Assembly (NCBI GenBank): GCA_035048495.1
Contig: CM068551.1
Location: forward strand, 13,890,248-13,954,247
Length of the DNA stretch: 64,000 bases
From: Euptelea pleiosperma
Taxonomy: Eukaryota > Streptophyta > Magnoliopsida > Ranunculales > Eupteleaceae
Reading direction: 5' to 3'
Of the stretch, positions 20,085 to 31,060 are shown piece by piece; the stretch's first letter is position 1, and every line of letters begins with the position of its first letter. A program made the translations under genes and the position numbers. The notes below the pieces were generated by a model. That model worked only from the letters and a program-made list of their open reading frames with translations, ran no database searches and was not told where the DNA came from.

Positions 20085-22420
20085 TATATATCTATACTAT
20101 AGCAGAGAAGTAGGCAGCGTCCATCTCTCTCCTCCACATCAAGTTGACGTGGCACTCTCCTCATGCAGAGTGCCATGTCATCAACCGAACCTTCTCTTTC
20201 CTATGTTCCTTCATTCTCTAATAATTATTAATGTCTAATTCCATTCTTTTTTCAAAATGTTTTATTCCTTAAATAGCCACAATTTAATTTCAAAAAATGT
20301 CTAATTATCTTCCTTTCTCAAAACATTTAATTCCTTAAATAACCATAATAAATCAAATCATCAAACCAGTCAGATTCTCCTAATTCTTTCATCATTAAAC
20401 AAAAAATAAACTTATTAAAACGTTAAATATGTAATTATAAAAAATCAAATCATACTTATTAAAAGTTAAATATGTAATTATAAAAAAAAAATTAAATCAT
20501 CTAGTTAGACACATTCTTTTAATTCTTTCCTTAATAATGGTTATAAAAAAAATTATTAAAAAAATTTAATTATGCAAGTTTCAAAAATCAAATCCATATC
20601 TAAAATGTCTCCCTTTCTCAAATCAAGTTGACGTTTTTAATTCATTAATTTACTCTCTCCCAAGGAACCTTAATTATAAGGTTTTCTTTTTAAACGGTTT
20701 TTTCTCCCTTACGTTTTCATATAAAACGAGTATGCCTTTATTGACATTCCCTCTATAACTTCATTGTGAGTAAATGATTTACCTAAATTTTAAGGTTTTC
20801 TTTCTACACGTTCCTTCTCCCATACATTTTCATATAAAAATATGTACGTCTTCATTGATATTCTATGTATAACATTGGTGCTTGCTAATAGCTTTTTGAA
20901 TAGAGGGTCTTATAATTCTTCGCGGTAGACCCGACCAAAGCTCTTATCGATTCGCTGGTATGGAGATTTTCATTCCTTGATAAATCATTTTTTTTGTAAT
21001 TTGATTAAAATTAATGATTTTCTTCCATATTGTTAGTCAAAATGAGCTCTTTTTTTAAGTGAAAATATGATTTTGTTGTTCTTACAGGCTATAGAGAATG
21101 CTAGAATTTACAGAAAAAATGGTATGTTTTTTACTCTTCAAAATTTTGACTTCTTATTTCACTTGAATTCCATGTTTCTGTATAGGTAAGAGTAGAAAAC
21201 TGCTGTAGGATAAATCTGAACATTTGTGTAATATAATCTACATGTGATGAAGAGAAGTGTATTTTTCAATTAATAGTGTAACTATTAGCTATTTAGCTTG
21301 ATTAAGTTTAGATTTAAGTTTCGTACTCTTCCTCAATGCATTTGATTCAGTTTTTATGTGGTGCAGATCGAGATAATCTATGACAATGGTCAAGAAGATT
21401 ATGACTGAAACCAGCATCTTATTTCGTGCTAATAAATAAAGGCTAATTGGGACCTCAAACATTAAGATGTTCATTAATTTGCTTACTCTAGCCATGCATT
21501 TATTTTTGTTGAAATGATTAATTTGACAAGAGAATTTCCCATGTACACACGATTTTTTAATTATCCAAAATTCTGTTAAGATTCATCCCAATATCTGATG
21601 TTGGACGCCTAACATCATTTTTTCTAAAAAAATGTAAGATAACAAAGTTTTGTGGGACCATCGCCACAATGCCAATAATTTTTTTTTCATAATTGGATAC
21701 TATTAACACAACAACTTTGATTCTTCTTATAAGTTAATACATAGATCCAATGGTCCAGATCATGGTTTGACAAGTTGTACACCTTACACCACATGATTAT
21801 GAGATTACAGATAATAAGGCATTTCTGATAAAATATGTTAAAGTAGGATAAAATCTTCCTAAAATCTCAGTCATAATAACAGATACACTATCATTCCAAC
21901 CCACCTTATCTCTTATCCCTTATATCTCCCAACTTTCTTTATTTCTCTCTCTACTTATTTCAAATATAATTCAACTCTCCTTATTTCTCTCTCTACTCAG
22001 CTTGGACATACTCCATTAAGTAAAATTATCCCCCAACCATTTATTTAATAAAATTTAATGTATTTATAAAACTTTACATCTCTGATCATACAATGGTATA
22101 ATCTTTTATCTATACACGAATGTAAAATATAATTTACTTATTGGACGACTATGATGGATTAATGGGCATAGCATTGTTTAATAAATAAAATCTTAAAATT
22201 AATATTTTTGTAAAAATGTATGCTAAAAAAGTAAATATAAAAATCGGGGATAGATAATTTACCAAAAAAAAAGAAAAAAGAAAACTTGCCAAAAGATAAA
22301 TCTGGCAAGCATTAATTTTTTTTATTTCACTACTTTTTAAATATACTTCAATTTTTAAAAATAGTTCATATTTTTATTTCTTAGCCCGTGCTCCAAAAAC
22401 CCTAGTTTCTCCTATAACAA
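20085..22420. other. AT-rich gene-poor stretch; possible Helitron-like start
   Basis: TCTATACTATAGCAGAGAAG near 20090 resembles plant Helitron 5' ends, and ACGTGGCACTCTCC/GAGTGCCATGTCA (about 20148-20178) forms a short hairpin. No CTAG-type 3' terminus could be tied to it. Short duplicated phrases occur at about 20240-20600. No gene is seen up to the copia region. Confidence 0.3.
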
Positions 22421-22424
22421 TGGG

Positions 22425-22610
22425 CAGTTATTTATTTGACTCATGTCGTCAATCGTTTGAGTTTTGTTGTCATCGTCTTTTAGTCGTCACGTAGTCGACG
22501 AAGTATGCGTACCGCGATATTCTTCAACGCTACACTGGTGCTCGTAGGAACGGTTACAAGAATATTTTGTCACACAGAATCTTTGCCAAACTAGAATATG
22601 AAATTATTCT
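22425..22610. repeat. Dispersed repeat shared with 37865-38075
   Basis: The words CTCATGTCGTCAA, TCTTTTAGTC, CACGTAGT, CTGGTGCTCGTAGGAAC, GGTTACAAGAAT and AATCTTTGCCAAA occur in the same order at 37865-38075, in the same orientation. In both places it lies on the internal side of copia-like sequence, so it may be retroelement internal or LTR-flanking sequence. Confidence 0.55.
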
Positions 22611-23031
22611 TTATAAAATTGATCCAAGGACGAAGAATGGCTTATTTCTGGATATGGTCAAGGCATCAAGGGTTACAAACTTTGGTGCCCTGAATTACAA
22701 AAAATCATAGTTAGCAGAGATGCTATGTTTAATGAATCTGCTAACACCTAGCAAACAGATCATGGGTCCGGAGTATACGGGTAGAGGTGATGGTGTTCAA
22801 GTGGAGCTAGAAGCTCCAGAAGAACGAACTCCAGTTGATGATATGGTTGGCCAGCAGCACCAACAATAACTACAGTCTTTTGCAAATGGGAGATCCAAAA
22901 GAGTTACCAAAGCACCTATCAAATATGATTTTGAAGACATGCTTGAATATGCCTTGAATGTTGAGGGCAATGAACCATTGAGTTTCAAGTTAGCACTTCG
23001 AGACAGTCAGTGCGGATAGTGGAAGATAGCC

Positions 23032-24692
23032 ATGGTAGATGAGATGGAATCTCTCCACAAGAACCATACATGGGAACTTGTGGGTTTACCTAAGGGTAAG
23101 AATACGATTGGGTGCAAATGGGTGTACAAGCTAAAGACCGATACTCTGGAGACAACCGGAGATAGATTCAAGGAACGGTTGGTAGCCAAGGGCTATGCAC
23201 AAAGGGAAGGTGTGGATTACACAGAAGTGTTTTCTCTAGTTGTGAAATACACCTCGATCCATGTATTGTTGGCCTTAGTGGCATCTCTTGACTTAGAGTT
23301 GGAGCAACACAATGTCAAGAAATCATTCCTCCATAGAGATTTGAAGGAGGATATCTATATGCAACAACTTTAGCCGTACAAGGTAGCTGGTAAAGAAGAT
23401 TGTGTTTGCAAGTTGAAAAAATCTCTATATGGCCTTAAACAGTCGCCAAGGCTGTGGTACAAGAGATTTGATACATTCATGATACGAAAAGATATACCAG
23501 GAGCGACTACGACAGTTGTGTTTACTTCAAAAAGCTTCTGGATGGGTCACTTGTGTATCTGTTATTCTATGTTGATGATATGCTCATTGCTGCAAAGAGC
23601 ATGTCAGAGATCAACAAATTAAAGTTTCGGCTTGGTAGGGAGCTTGAGATGAAGGACTTAGGTCCAGCGAGGAGAATTACAGGCAAGGAGATTGATAGGG
23701 AGAGATAAAAGGGCAGATTGTGTTTGACACAACAGAAGTACCTTGAAAAGGTGCTAGACAGATTCGAGATGGGGAACTGCAATGTAGTTAGTACTTCATT
23801 CGCTGTGCACTTCAGATTCTCGGCATTACAGTCTCCCAATACGAAAGATGAGAAAGGCTATGTCTAGAGTCCCGTATGTGAGTACGATTGGCAGTCTGAT
23901 ATATGCCATGGTTTGCACTCGGCCAAACATTGCTCACGCAGTAAGTATGGTTAGCAGGTATATGTCTAATCTAGAGAAAGACCACTGGCAGATAGTGAAG
24001 TGGTTATTGAGGTACTTAAAGGGTACTGTGAATGTAGGACTCAAGGTTTAAAAAGCGGCCATTATAACGAAAATAACGGTCATTATAACGGATTTAGACC
24101 TACCCTGTTACATTATGTACTGTTAAAACCCCCAAAAAATAACGCCCGTTATAACGAAAATAATGACTGTTATTTTCTAGAAAATTTTGTGAAAAAATGG
24201 TGTTTTTTTTCATTTTTTTTTCTGTTATTTTCCATTTTTTCCGTTTTTTGAAATTTTCACATTCAAATTCAAAATTTGAGTTTCGGCACCCTTTTTTCCA
24301 TTCTTTTTTGTTATTTTTGTTATTTTCCATTTTTCCCATTTTTCTTGTTTATGCCCCTGATTTTTTTTGGTAACTCCCCTAGATTATTATACCATTATAA
24401 CGGTCCCCTTTAAACCTTGGTAGGACTTATTTTTCATATAGATGGGTATTCTGAAGATCGTGTGATTGGGTATGTTGATTCCGACCATGCGGGTAACTTG
24501 GACAAGTGCAGGTCCACGACGGGGTACAAGTTCACTGTAGCCCGTGGTCCTGTGAGTTGGAGGTCTATGTTACAGTCGACGATTGCTTTGTCTACTATGG
24601 AAACAGAGTACATGGTTACGACTGAGGCAGTGAATGAGGCTTTATGGCTCTGCCATTTGATTGATGATTTGGGATTACCTAGGAGGGTGTAG
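23032..24692 (+). pseudogene. Copia reverse transcriptase/RNase H pseudogene
   Basis: Frames in order are as follows. 23032-23373 has MVDEMESLHKNHTWELV, IGCKWVYKLK, RLVAKGYAQREGVDYTEVFS and ends in an internal stop after MQQL. 23413-23622 has KKSLYGLKQSPRLWYKRFD. The YVDDMLIA catalytic box lies near 23570 in another frame. 23848-24041 has GSLIYAMVCTRPNIAHAV and LLRYLKGTVNVGL. After the MITE, 24428-24692 has GYVDSDHAGNLD (RNase H) and STMETEYMVTTEAVNEALW. Despite the intact YVDD, the gene cannot be expressed as one protein. Confidence 0.85.
24034..24427. mobile_element. hAT-like MITE with ATAACGG array inside copia RNase H, exact TSD
   Basis: The element is 24042-24419 (378 bp), flanked by the exact 8-bp duplication GTAGGACT (24034-24041 and 24420-24427). 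The ends are CAAGGTTTAAAAAG and the reverse complement of CCCTTTAAACCTTG. Array words are CCATTATAACG and CGTTATAACG. Removing the MITE and one GTAGGACT restores the copia reading frame (…TVNVGL followed by IFHIDGY). Confidence 0.95.
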
Positions 24693-25050
24693 ATGTTCAT
24701 TGTGACAGTTAGAGTGACATTCACTTAGCAAAGATTCAAGTTCATAATGCGAGGACCAAGCACATCGACGTTCGGTTCACTTCATTCGGGAGATTATCAA
24801 TGATGGTGAAATTTGTCTTCAAAAATTGGCACCAAGGATAATCTAGCTAAAATGATGACGAAGACTATTCCAACGGTAAAGTTTGAGCATTGCTTAAACT
24901 TGATCAATATCATGCATGTTTGAGTGCCTTACGAGGCGTAATGGAGATGGTGATCAAGTCCGTAGATCTTCTGGTAGAATGGTGGAGTTTTGCAGAGCGG
25001 TTGAGCAGTGGCTCGTGGTGGTGGCTCACATTTGCACCAAGGAGGAGATT

Positions 25051-25493
25051 TGTGGGGGTTTTGGTGAGAAATACTCACCCCAATCGATTGGTATATGTGA
25101 CCAACCTATTGGAGCTTTCGGAGTTTCTGTCCAATTGATTGGACTTTGGCCTAATCAATTGGACCGACGAACGAGTTATTTCTTTTTCGATTTTCCTCTT
25201 ACGAAAAATCCTAGTTCGTCTTGGGGTGTTATATATATGCCATTTCGCTTCTTTGTGAACAAGTGAGTAGCATTAGAGAGTTCCTGTTATATGAGAGATT
25301 AAGATAACAATCTTTGTACTTTGTTGATTCATAGTGAAGATCCGAATCATTATCGCCCGTGGAAGTAGGTTTCGACCGAACCACGTAAATCAATTATGTC
25401 TTTGTTTGCTTTATTTGATTTATCTGTGTTTGCGTCTGTTTATTGTCGGCCATTGTCGTTACTTGAGGGAACGCTTGGGGTTTTTCCGCAACA
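25051..25493 (+). repeat. Copia 3' LTR
   Basis: TG…CA termini (TGTGGGGG at 25051, GCAACA ending 25493), preceded by the purine tract AAGGAGGAGATT. It contains CCCAATCGATTGG and CAATTGATTGGA motifs at about 25080-25165, like the larger array at 37395-37730. The following bases GACGG would be one copy of a 5-bp target duplication, but the other copy is lost. Confidence 0.65.
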
Positions 25494-25499
25494 GACGGA

Positions 25500-26360
25500 T
25501 CATGCGTGGTACACTCTTAGAGACAAGTAACCGTATGGACGTTTTGGCTCATTCCTAGTGGGCTTACAGATTAAATATCAGCCGAATTAGATTTCTAACC
25601 ATTGGTTTGGACTCTTTTTCATGAGTGGATTTTTAACCGCGTATTCAATCATTATTTGGGGTACTCAGAATCAAAGGTTAGAAATAACCAATCGGACGGA
25701 TTTAGGGCGGTCTCAATACAAGTTGAGGCCTAATTACGTGAAAACTCTATATAAGACATTTTTGTATTTAATATATGGTATTAATTAAAAAAAATTAAAT
25801 TCTCTATATTAATGAAAAGCTTTATATAAAATTATTCTTGATAATCAAAAACTACAGAAAAAAAATTTAGATACAGATGATTCCCATTGCAGTCGATGCA
25901 TAGGACTATCGTGGCCCTACATAGATCATTTTTTGGGCCCAATGACTGCGTGGATGTTCAGTCCACCTATTGGTGGATAAACACACTAAAAATCAGCTCG
26001 GTTGATGATTTCTAGCCATAACATTTACTACCCCAAAAAATTCTTGAATCCAACGGCTAGAATCATGTCCTAAAAGTACTAAAATCTATGGCTAGAGATA
26101 ATCAATCATGTTGATTTTTGGTTTGTATATCCAATAAGGGGTGGGCTAAAAATCCATGTGGTTAGTAGGACCTAGACTGGGGACCTTCTCTCACCAAGGG
26201 CCTTACGGGTCCGCCTTAATGGACATAAGGTAGAGCCGGGCTTGGCTGATTTTTGGTATGTGGGTACACATAGGGATGCATATGGTCAATGGTTTCTAAG
26301 AGTGTGCCATGTGGCTCATACTAAGGTCCCACCGTCATCAAAGATTTACTCCAGCAATTA
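25500..26360. repeat. Cluster of partial family-A foldback MITEs
   Basis: Copy one is about 25500-25705 (GGTACACTCTTAGAGAC, ATTTGGGGTACTCAGAATC). Copy two is about 25915-26165 (CTGCGTGGATGTTCAGTCC … GGGTGGGCTAAAAATCC). A half copy lies at 26215-26355 (GTGCCATGTGGCTCATACTA … TTTACTCCAGC). No gene is seen. Confidence 0.55.
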
Positions 26361-26384
26361 TTAATTCAAAAAGTAAATGCTAAA

Positions 26385-26570
26385 GACTAGACATACTTCA
26401 TTGGATTCCCTTTAGTAGAGCTTGGTTGTTGGCTGTGGTCAATCAAAGTCTGAAACTACGCCTTCTCTGTTTTGGGCGAAGTTGAATCTGTAAGCGTGCT
26501 CACTTGTCCTTGGTGAAGAACTGAATCAAAAGGTAAAGATTTTCATTTCTTCAAATGCTTTCAGTTACTT
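26385..26570 (+). promoter_or_regulatory. Conserved upstream block of NLR copy 1 (possible 5'UTR exon)
   Basis: This block (ATTGGATTCCCTTT … CAATCAAA…TCTGAA … CTGTTTTGGGCGAAGTT … AATCAAAAGGTAAAG) reappears at about 61850-62010 upstream of NLR copy 2. Both copies end in a plausible splice donor (AAAG|GTAAAG and AAAG|GTATAT). It may be a non-coding first exon with an intron of about 1.1-1.5 kb, or conserved promoter sequence. Confidence 0.4.
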
Positions 26571-26982
26571 GTAATATTGAAGTTCATGTTAATATTTCTT
26601 GAAAACTCAATACTCTCTCTCATGTTGGGGGCATAGTTAGCTACTTCAGGCAATTGATTGATCAATTTGGACCATTCGATTTTGATCCATCTCTTGGTGG
26701 GGTACATAGGTCAAGCTCCATCATCTATGTTACAGATCTAATGAGTTGAGAGCACTTAGGGATCTTATATAAGCCCACCACATATTGAGGTACTAACCTC
26801 ATCATCCTCACGAGCCTACTCCAACTGATAACCTCCTCCTCGTCTTCATACAGCCTTATCCCTCGATCACTTTGGACCGATGAATTTGTGATTTGTCTTT
26901 TGGTTACGGTATAGCTACTTCTGGTAGATTGATTAATCAATTTGGACCATTCAAATATTGATCTATCTCTTGGAGGCTGTTC
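26571..26982. other. Region between conserved upstream block and hairpin, no gene seen
   Basis: It contains two related phrases about 290 bp apart (TTGATTGATCAATTTGGACC … GATCTATCTCTTGG near 26650-26695 and 26930-26975), suggesting a small local duplication. No coding signal is convincing. Confidence 0.35.
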
Positions 26983-27390
26983 TTTGATGCAGACTTCTGT
27001 ATCAAAATTTTGATGCAGATGTCCCTCAAAATTGCAGTGTAGTAGAGTCGTTCGGGCCCACTTGCTCCTTCAATGTATGGCCCCCACTACGATAGACGTA
27101 CAAACCAAAAATCAGCATGATTGGTGATTTCTCGCAGTACGATTCAAGCAATTTTTCATCATTGGCTTTATGAACAGGCCTATGAGTTGGTTCCAAACCC
27201 ATTATGAAAAAGTGCTCAAATCCAATGGCTAGGAATCACTAATCAAACTGATTTTTGGTATGTGGGTCCACCAAGATGTGTGCCAAATATTTTGGGAGGC
27301 AGTGGGCCCGAAAGAGTCTATTACATGGCAGACCGAGGGAATTTTGCATCAAAAATTTGATACAGAACTTGGTATCATAGATTTTTCCAA
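26983..27390. repeat. Family-C foldback MITE, copy 1
   Basis: Ends carry CTTCTGTATCAAAATTTTGATGC on the left and TTGCATCAAAAATTTGATACAG on the right; each end is itself palindromic. The arms (ACTACGATAGACGTACAAACC … GGTATGTGGGTCCACC; GAGTTGGTTCC at the centre) fold along nearly the full length. A second copy lies at 61250-61665. Confidence 0.7.
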
Positions 27391-27392
27391 TC

Positions 27393-27395
<3 letters not shown>

Positions 27396-27434
<39 letters not shown>
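27396..27434. repeat. (GA)n microsatellite
   Basis: About 19 uninterrupted GA units, next to the family-C foldback and upstream of the NLR pseudogene. Confidence 0.95.
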
Positions 27435-27437
<3 letters not shown>

Positions 27438-27449
27438 TCATTAAAAGCA

Positions 27450-27625
27450 GTACGTTTTAGGACCAAGATCGGCCCGTTAAGAGATGTAACAGTCCAGGCC
27501 TTTAATTATTGGGCCGGGCTTAAGGTAATTGATGTGAAACATTAAGCCCAAGCCTGGCCCATTTATCTATCTTACTTAAAACCCTAACTAGGCCAAGCCC
27601 ATTTTATGTCTAACAACTGATGAAG
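27450..27625. repeat. hAT-like GGGCCGGGCTT fragment, shared with 62630-62780
   Basis: AGATGTAACAGTCC, GGGCCGGGCTTAAGG and CATTAAGCCCAAGCC match the series at 62640-62720 upstream of NLR copy 2. Its presence beside both NLR copies suggests the insertion predates their duplication. Confidence 0.5.
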
Positions 27626-27802
27626 TCGACTTGATGCAAGCAGGATTCAGATGGCTTCAAGTATTGCTTTCCACCATCCGTAAGTCGGAGAGTTCAGTTG
27701 TGGCTGAAATTACAAAAGAGGTACCACGGACTTTTTCTCTTTCCTTGCCAACTGCCAAGTTTCTCTTTCATTCGGTTCATTTGCTTAGTTTCTTCTCCAA
27801 AA

Positions 27803-30800
27803 ATGGCCACCGCAATCTTGTCCATCTTGGCTACACCCATCACGGAATTAGCGAAGTGTTCGTTTGCTCCTCTTAAGCGCCAGATTAGTTATCTTATCAA
27901 CTATGAGAAGAACCTTGCTAACCTTCGGGTTGGATCGAGCTCTCTGAGTGGAAAGAGAAATGATGTCCAAAACTTGGTAGAAGAGGCTGGAAGGAGATTG
28001 GAACAACCCACTGAAGAAGTGCAAGATTGGCTGAAAAGGGCAGATGATATTGAAGCAGATGTGAGGAAACTAAATGGAGATGCGAGTCAGAACACTAGAT
28101 GTCTCAAGGGATTGTGTCCAGATTGGAGCTCACATTGTTGGCTAAGTAAACAAGCAGTGGAGAAGTTACGTCTTGTCGAAGACCTCCAGCAAAAAGGAAA
28201 TTTTAGTACAATTTTTCATGCTCCTCCTCCTCCAAGTGTCGAATTGGTGCGGACTGATTGTGTTGAGAATTTTGCATCCAGAGAGTTGGTTATGGATAAA
28301 GTCATGAAGGCATTACGAGATGTGAATATCAGTTCCATTGGGGTCCATGGAATGGGAGGTGTAGGTAAAACGACCCTGGTGAACAGACTAAACATTGACC
28401 TCCAAGAAACCCAATTCTTCAAGAAATTAAAGTTATAATGGTGACAGTGTCCAGCAATTGGGACTTGAAGAGAATCCAATGTGAAATTACAAAGAGACTA
28501 GGGTTGAACATGGATCCTGAGAGTTCACCACTCGTAAGATCAAATAGATTGTTTGAGAGGTTGAAAGAGGAGGAGACGGTCCTTATAATATTGGATGATG
28601 TGTGGAACAGATTCAAGGTGGAAGACATAGGGATTCCCACTAGAACTGAACATATCGGTTGCAAAATCATTCTCACTACGCGAATACTTGATGTTTGCCG
28701 TGAAATGGGGATGCAAACTATAATTCAAGTGGAACTCCTCTCTGAAGAGGAATCATGGAATCTATTCAAAACAAAAGCAGGTGATGTTGTTACGTCTCAC
28801 AAAAGATTGCAACCCATTGCACGAGAGATTGCAAGAAAGTGTAAGGGCTCACCGTTGGCAATTGTTGCACTTGGATCGTCGTTGAGAGCAAAGGAGGAAG
28901 AATTTGAATGGAGTAATGCCTTAAGGGCACTAAAAGTCCGGAGTCAATGGAAATAGAAGGTATTATGCGAGAAGTGATCACATCTCTGAGATTTAGTTAT
29001 GACCATTTGAATGGGCTGGAAATCAAGCTCTGCTTCTTGTTCTGTTGCTTGGTCCCTGAAGACTATGATATTCATCTACATGATTTGGGAAATTATGGAA
29101 TAGGGGAAGGCTTCCTAGAGGTGAATGGAACTTTGGAGTCTGCAAGGAACAAACTACTTTCTTATGTGAAACAACTAAAGAATTCAGGCTTGTTATTAGA
29201 TGGTTATAATAAAGACCATGTAAAAATGCACGATGTTGTCCGTGACGTTGCCATATCAATTGTTTCGACAGATGAGAATGGGTTTCTAGTAAAAGCAGGT
29301 GTACAACTGATAAAGTGGATTGAGAGAAAGAATCTCAATCGATATAAGCGGATTTCATTTAGGAGAAGCGTGGGTATTGAGCTCCCTAGTCCATTGGAAT
29401 GCCCACAACTCCTGACACTGTCATTAGCAGAAGTCAAGGATCTAAAAATAAATCCCGATAATTTCTTTGAAGGGATGAATCAATTCCGCAGTCAATTATA
29501 CACCTCACAAACCTCCGGACTCTAGATCTAAGTTGTTGTGATCTATCAACCAACATATCTACACTTGGAGAATTGAAGAATCTAGAAATCCTTGATTTAC
29601 TTTGCTCAAAGATCCTGAAGTTGCCAAAAGATAGCTTTGTTGATTGGGACACGGTCACCAAGGAAGGCGAACTCAATGCTAGCTTTGAAGAGGTTTCATC
29701 ATTACCTCAACTGAACACTCTACAAATTGGTATAAGAGGTAAGAAATGTACTTCCCAAAACATGTCATTGTTCTCGGTAAGTATAGAAAAACTCAAAGAA
29801 TTATTATATACGCACTTCTTCAAATATGGAAATAGTGTGTACCTCGATGGAGTTAATTTGAATAGGCATTGGTTTAAGGTGTTATTCAAGAGAACCAATA
29901 GGCTACGCTTATCATCCTGCAATGGTTTCAGCAATGTTGTAGACTTAGACGCAGCAGTGGTTTTCAAACATTTGAAATATCTCATAAGCATTGGAGAAGA
30001 AGAATTTCCACAAGATTCATTTGGGGTTTTGAAGAAATTAGACATCAAAGACATTTGCAACATGAAGAAAATCATCCATGGGATACCACCAGTTGGACTC
30101 TTTGGACAATTGAAGTACCTGGAAGTGCATGACTATCCCAACATAATCAACATCTTTTCATCAGATCTCCTACAAAATCTAGAAAATCTTGAAGAGCTTG
30201 AGGTATTCAGTTGTGATGTGATGCAGGAGGTATTTAACGGCGAGGGGTTTATTGAACCTAAAGGGAATCATGTTATGCCTATGCTTTCACAGTTAAGGAA
30301 AATCACCTTATATTTGCTAAAGAATTGAAGAGTATCTGGAAGGGGGTCCTACCAACTGGAAGCTTTCAACAAATGGAGTGGCTTCAGATTTCGTTTTGTT
30401 GGGGGATGGAAAAGATACTATCCAACGGAAAGGAGGAGGACCATGTGTTGGGCACAGAAGAGACTTCATCCTCAAGACAAAGGAAATTGCCTACGAAGAA
30501 AAACATATTGAATTTGGAATCACCGAAAACCTTCCAAAATCTACAATATCTAAGAATCGATGGTTGCAGTACATCGAAGAACCTTCTCTCATTCCATTTA
30601 GCACAAGGTTTCCAACGATTAGAAACACTCTGCCTATCTTCTTGTTACGAAATGGAAGAAATAATTGCAAATGAGGATGGGCTAGATGAAGGAATGGCTC
30701 CAGGTTTGCATCTACCTCGATTAAGACTTCTTGAATTGAAACACCTAAACAATCTATCGAGCATCTACCTAGGAAGTTTACTTCTTGTTGGATCTCCGCA
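27803..30800 (+). pseudogene. RPS5-like CC-NB-LRR disease-resistance pseudogene
   Basis: The start ATG at 27803 is followed by a coiled-coil N-terminus (about 180 residues), then Walker A GMGGVGKTT (about 28348-28374). After a frameshift near 28430 come kinase-2 VLIILDDVW, RNBS-B GCKIILTTR and GLPL-equivalent GSPLAIVALG. After another shift near 28936 come RNBS-D CFLFCCLVPED and MHD motif KMHDVVRDVA (about 29222). After a shift near 29500 come LRRs (LTNLRTLDLSCC), and one more shift lies near 30315. Two LRR stretches look deleted (around 29500, and between LPK and DSFVDWD near 29630). The 3' end runs into a family-A foldback at about 30798. RPS5-class NLRs sense effector damage to host proteins at membranes; this copy cannot make a full protein unless the indels are assembly errors. 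Confidence 0.9.
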
Positions 30801-31060
30801 CCAAATTTCAGCATGCATGATTGATGATCTCTAGTTGTTGGATTTGAGCATTGGTTCATGAATAGGACTGAGTGCTGTTTCCAAGCCTATGATGAAAAGT
30901 GCTCAAATCCAATGGCTAGAAATCGCCAATCACACTGATTTTTGGTGTATAGGTTCATCAAACTGTAGGCCAAACATTCATGAGGTCAATAGGCTTCAAA
31001 GAGTTTGCCACGTGTCATGTTTATAGGTACATAATTCTTTATCATAGATTTTTCCTATGT
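30798..31060. repeat. Family-A foldback MITE cutting the NLR 3' end
   Basis: CACCAAATTTCAGCATGCATG and GATTTGAGCATTGG lead to a mirrored half AAAGTGCTCAAATCCAATGG, GGTGTATAGGTTCATC and GAGTTTGCCACGTGTC. The hairpin starts inside the LRR reading frame, which then stops at 30832. Confidence 0.6.

Larger units (their letters stand above)
22611..25493 (+). mobile_element. Decayed Ty1-copia retrotransposon, 5'-truncated, with 3' LTR
   Basis: Integrase C-terminal sequence (DPRTKNGLFL, about 22620) is followed by the reverse transcriptase at about 23030-23620, RNase H to about 24690, a purine-rich PPT AAGGAGGAGATT (about 25039-25050) and a 3' LTR at 25051-25493 (TGTGGGGG…CCGCAACA, 443 bp). No 5' LTR, gag or protease is present. 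Several stops and frameshifts break pol, and a hAT MITE sits in RNase H. Confidence 0.82.

Noticed and set aside
29707..30075. Minus-strand open frame of 122 codons
   Set aside because: It is the complement of the LRR region of the NLR pseudogene.
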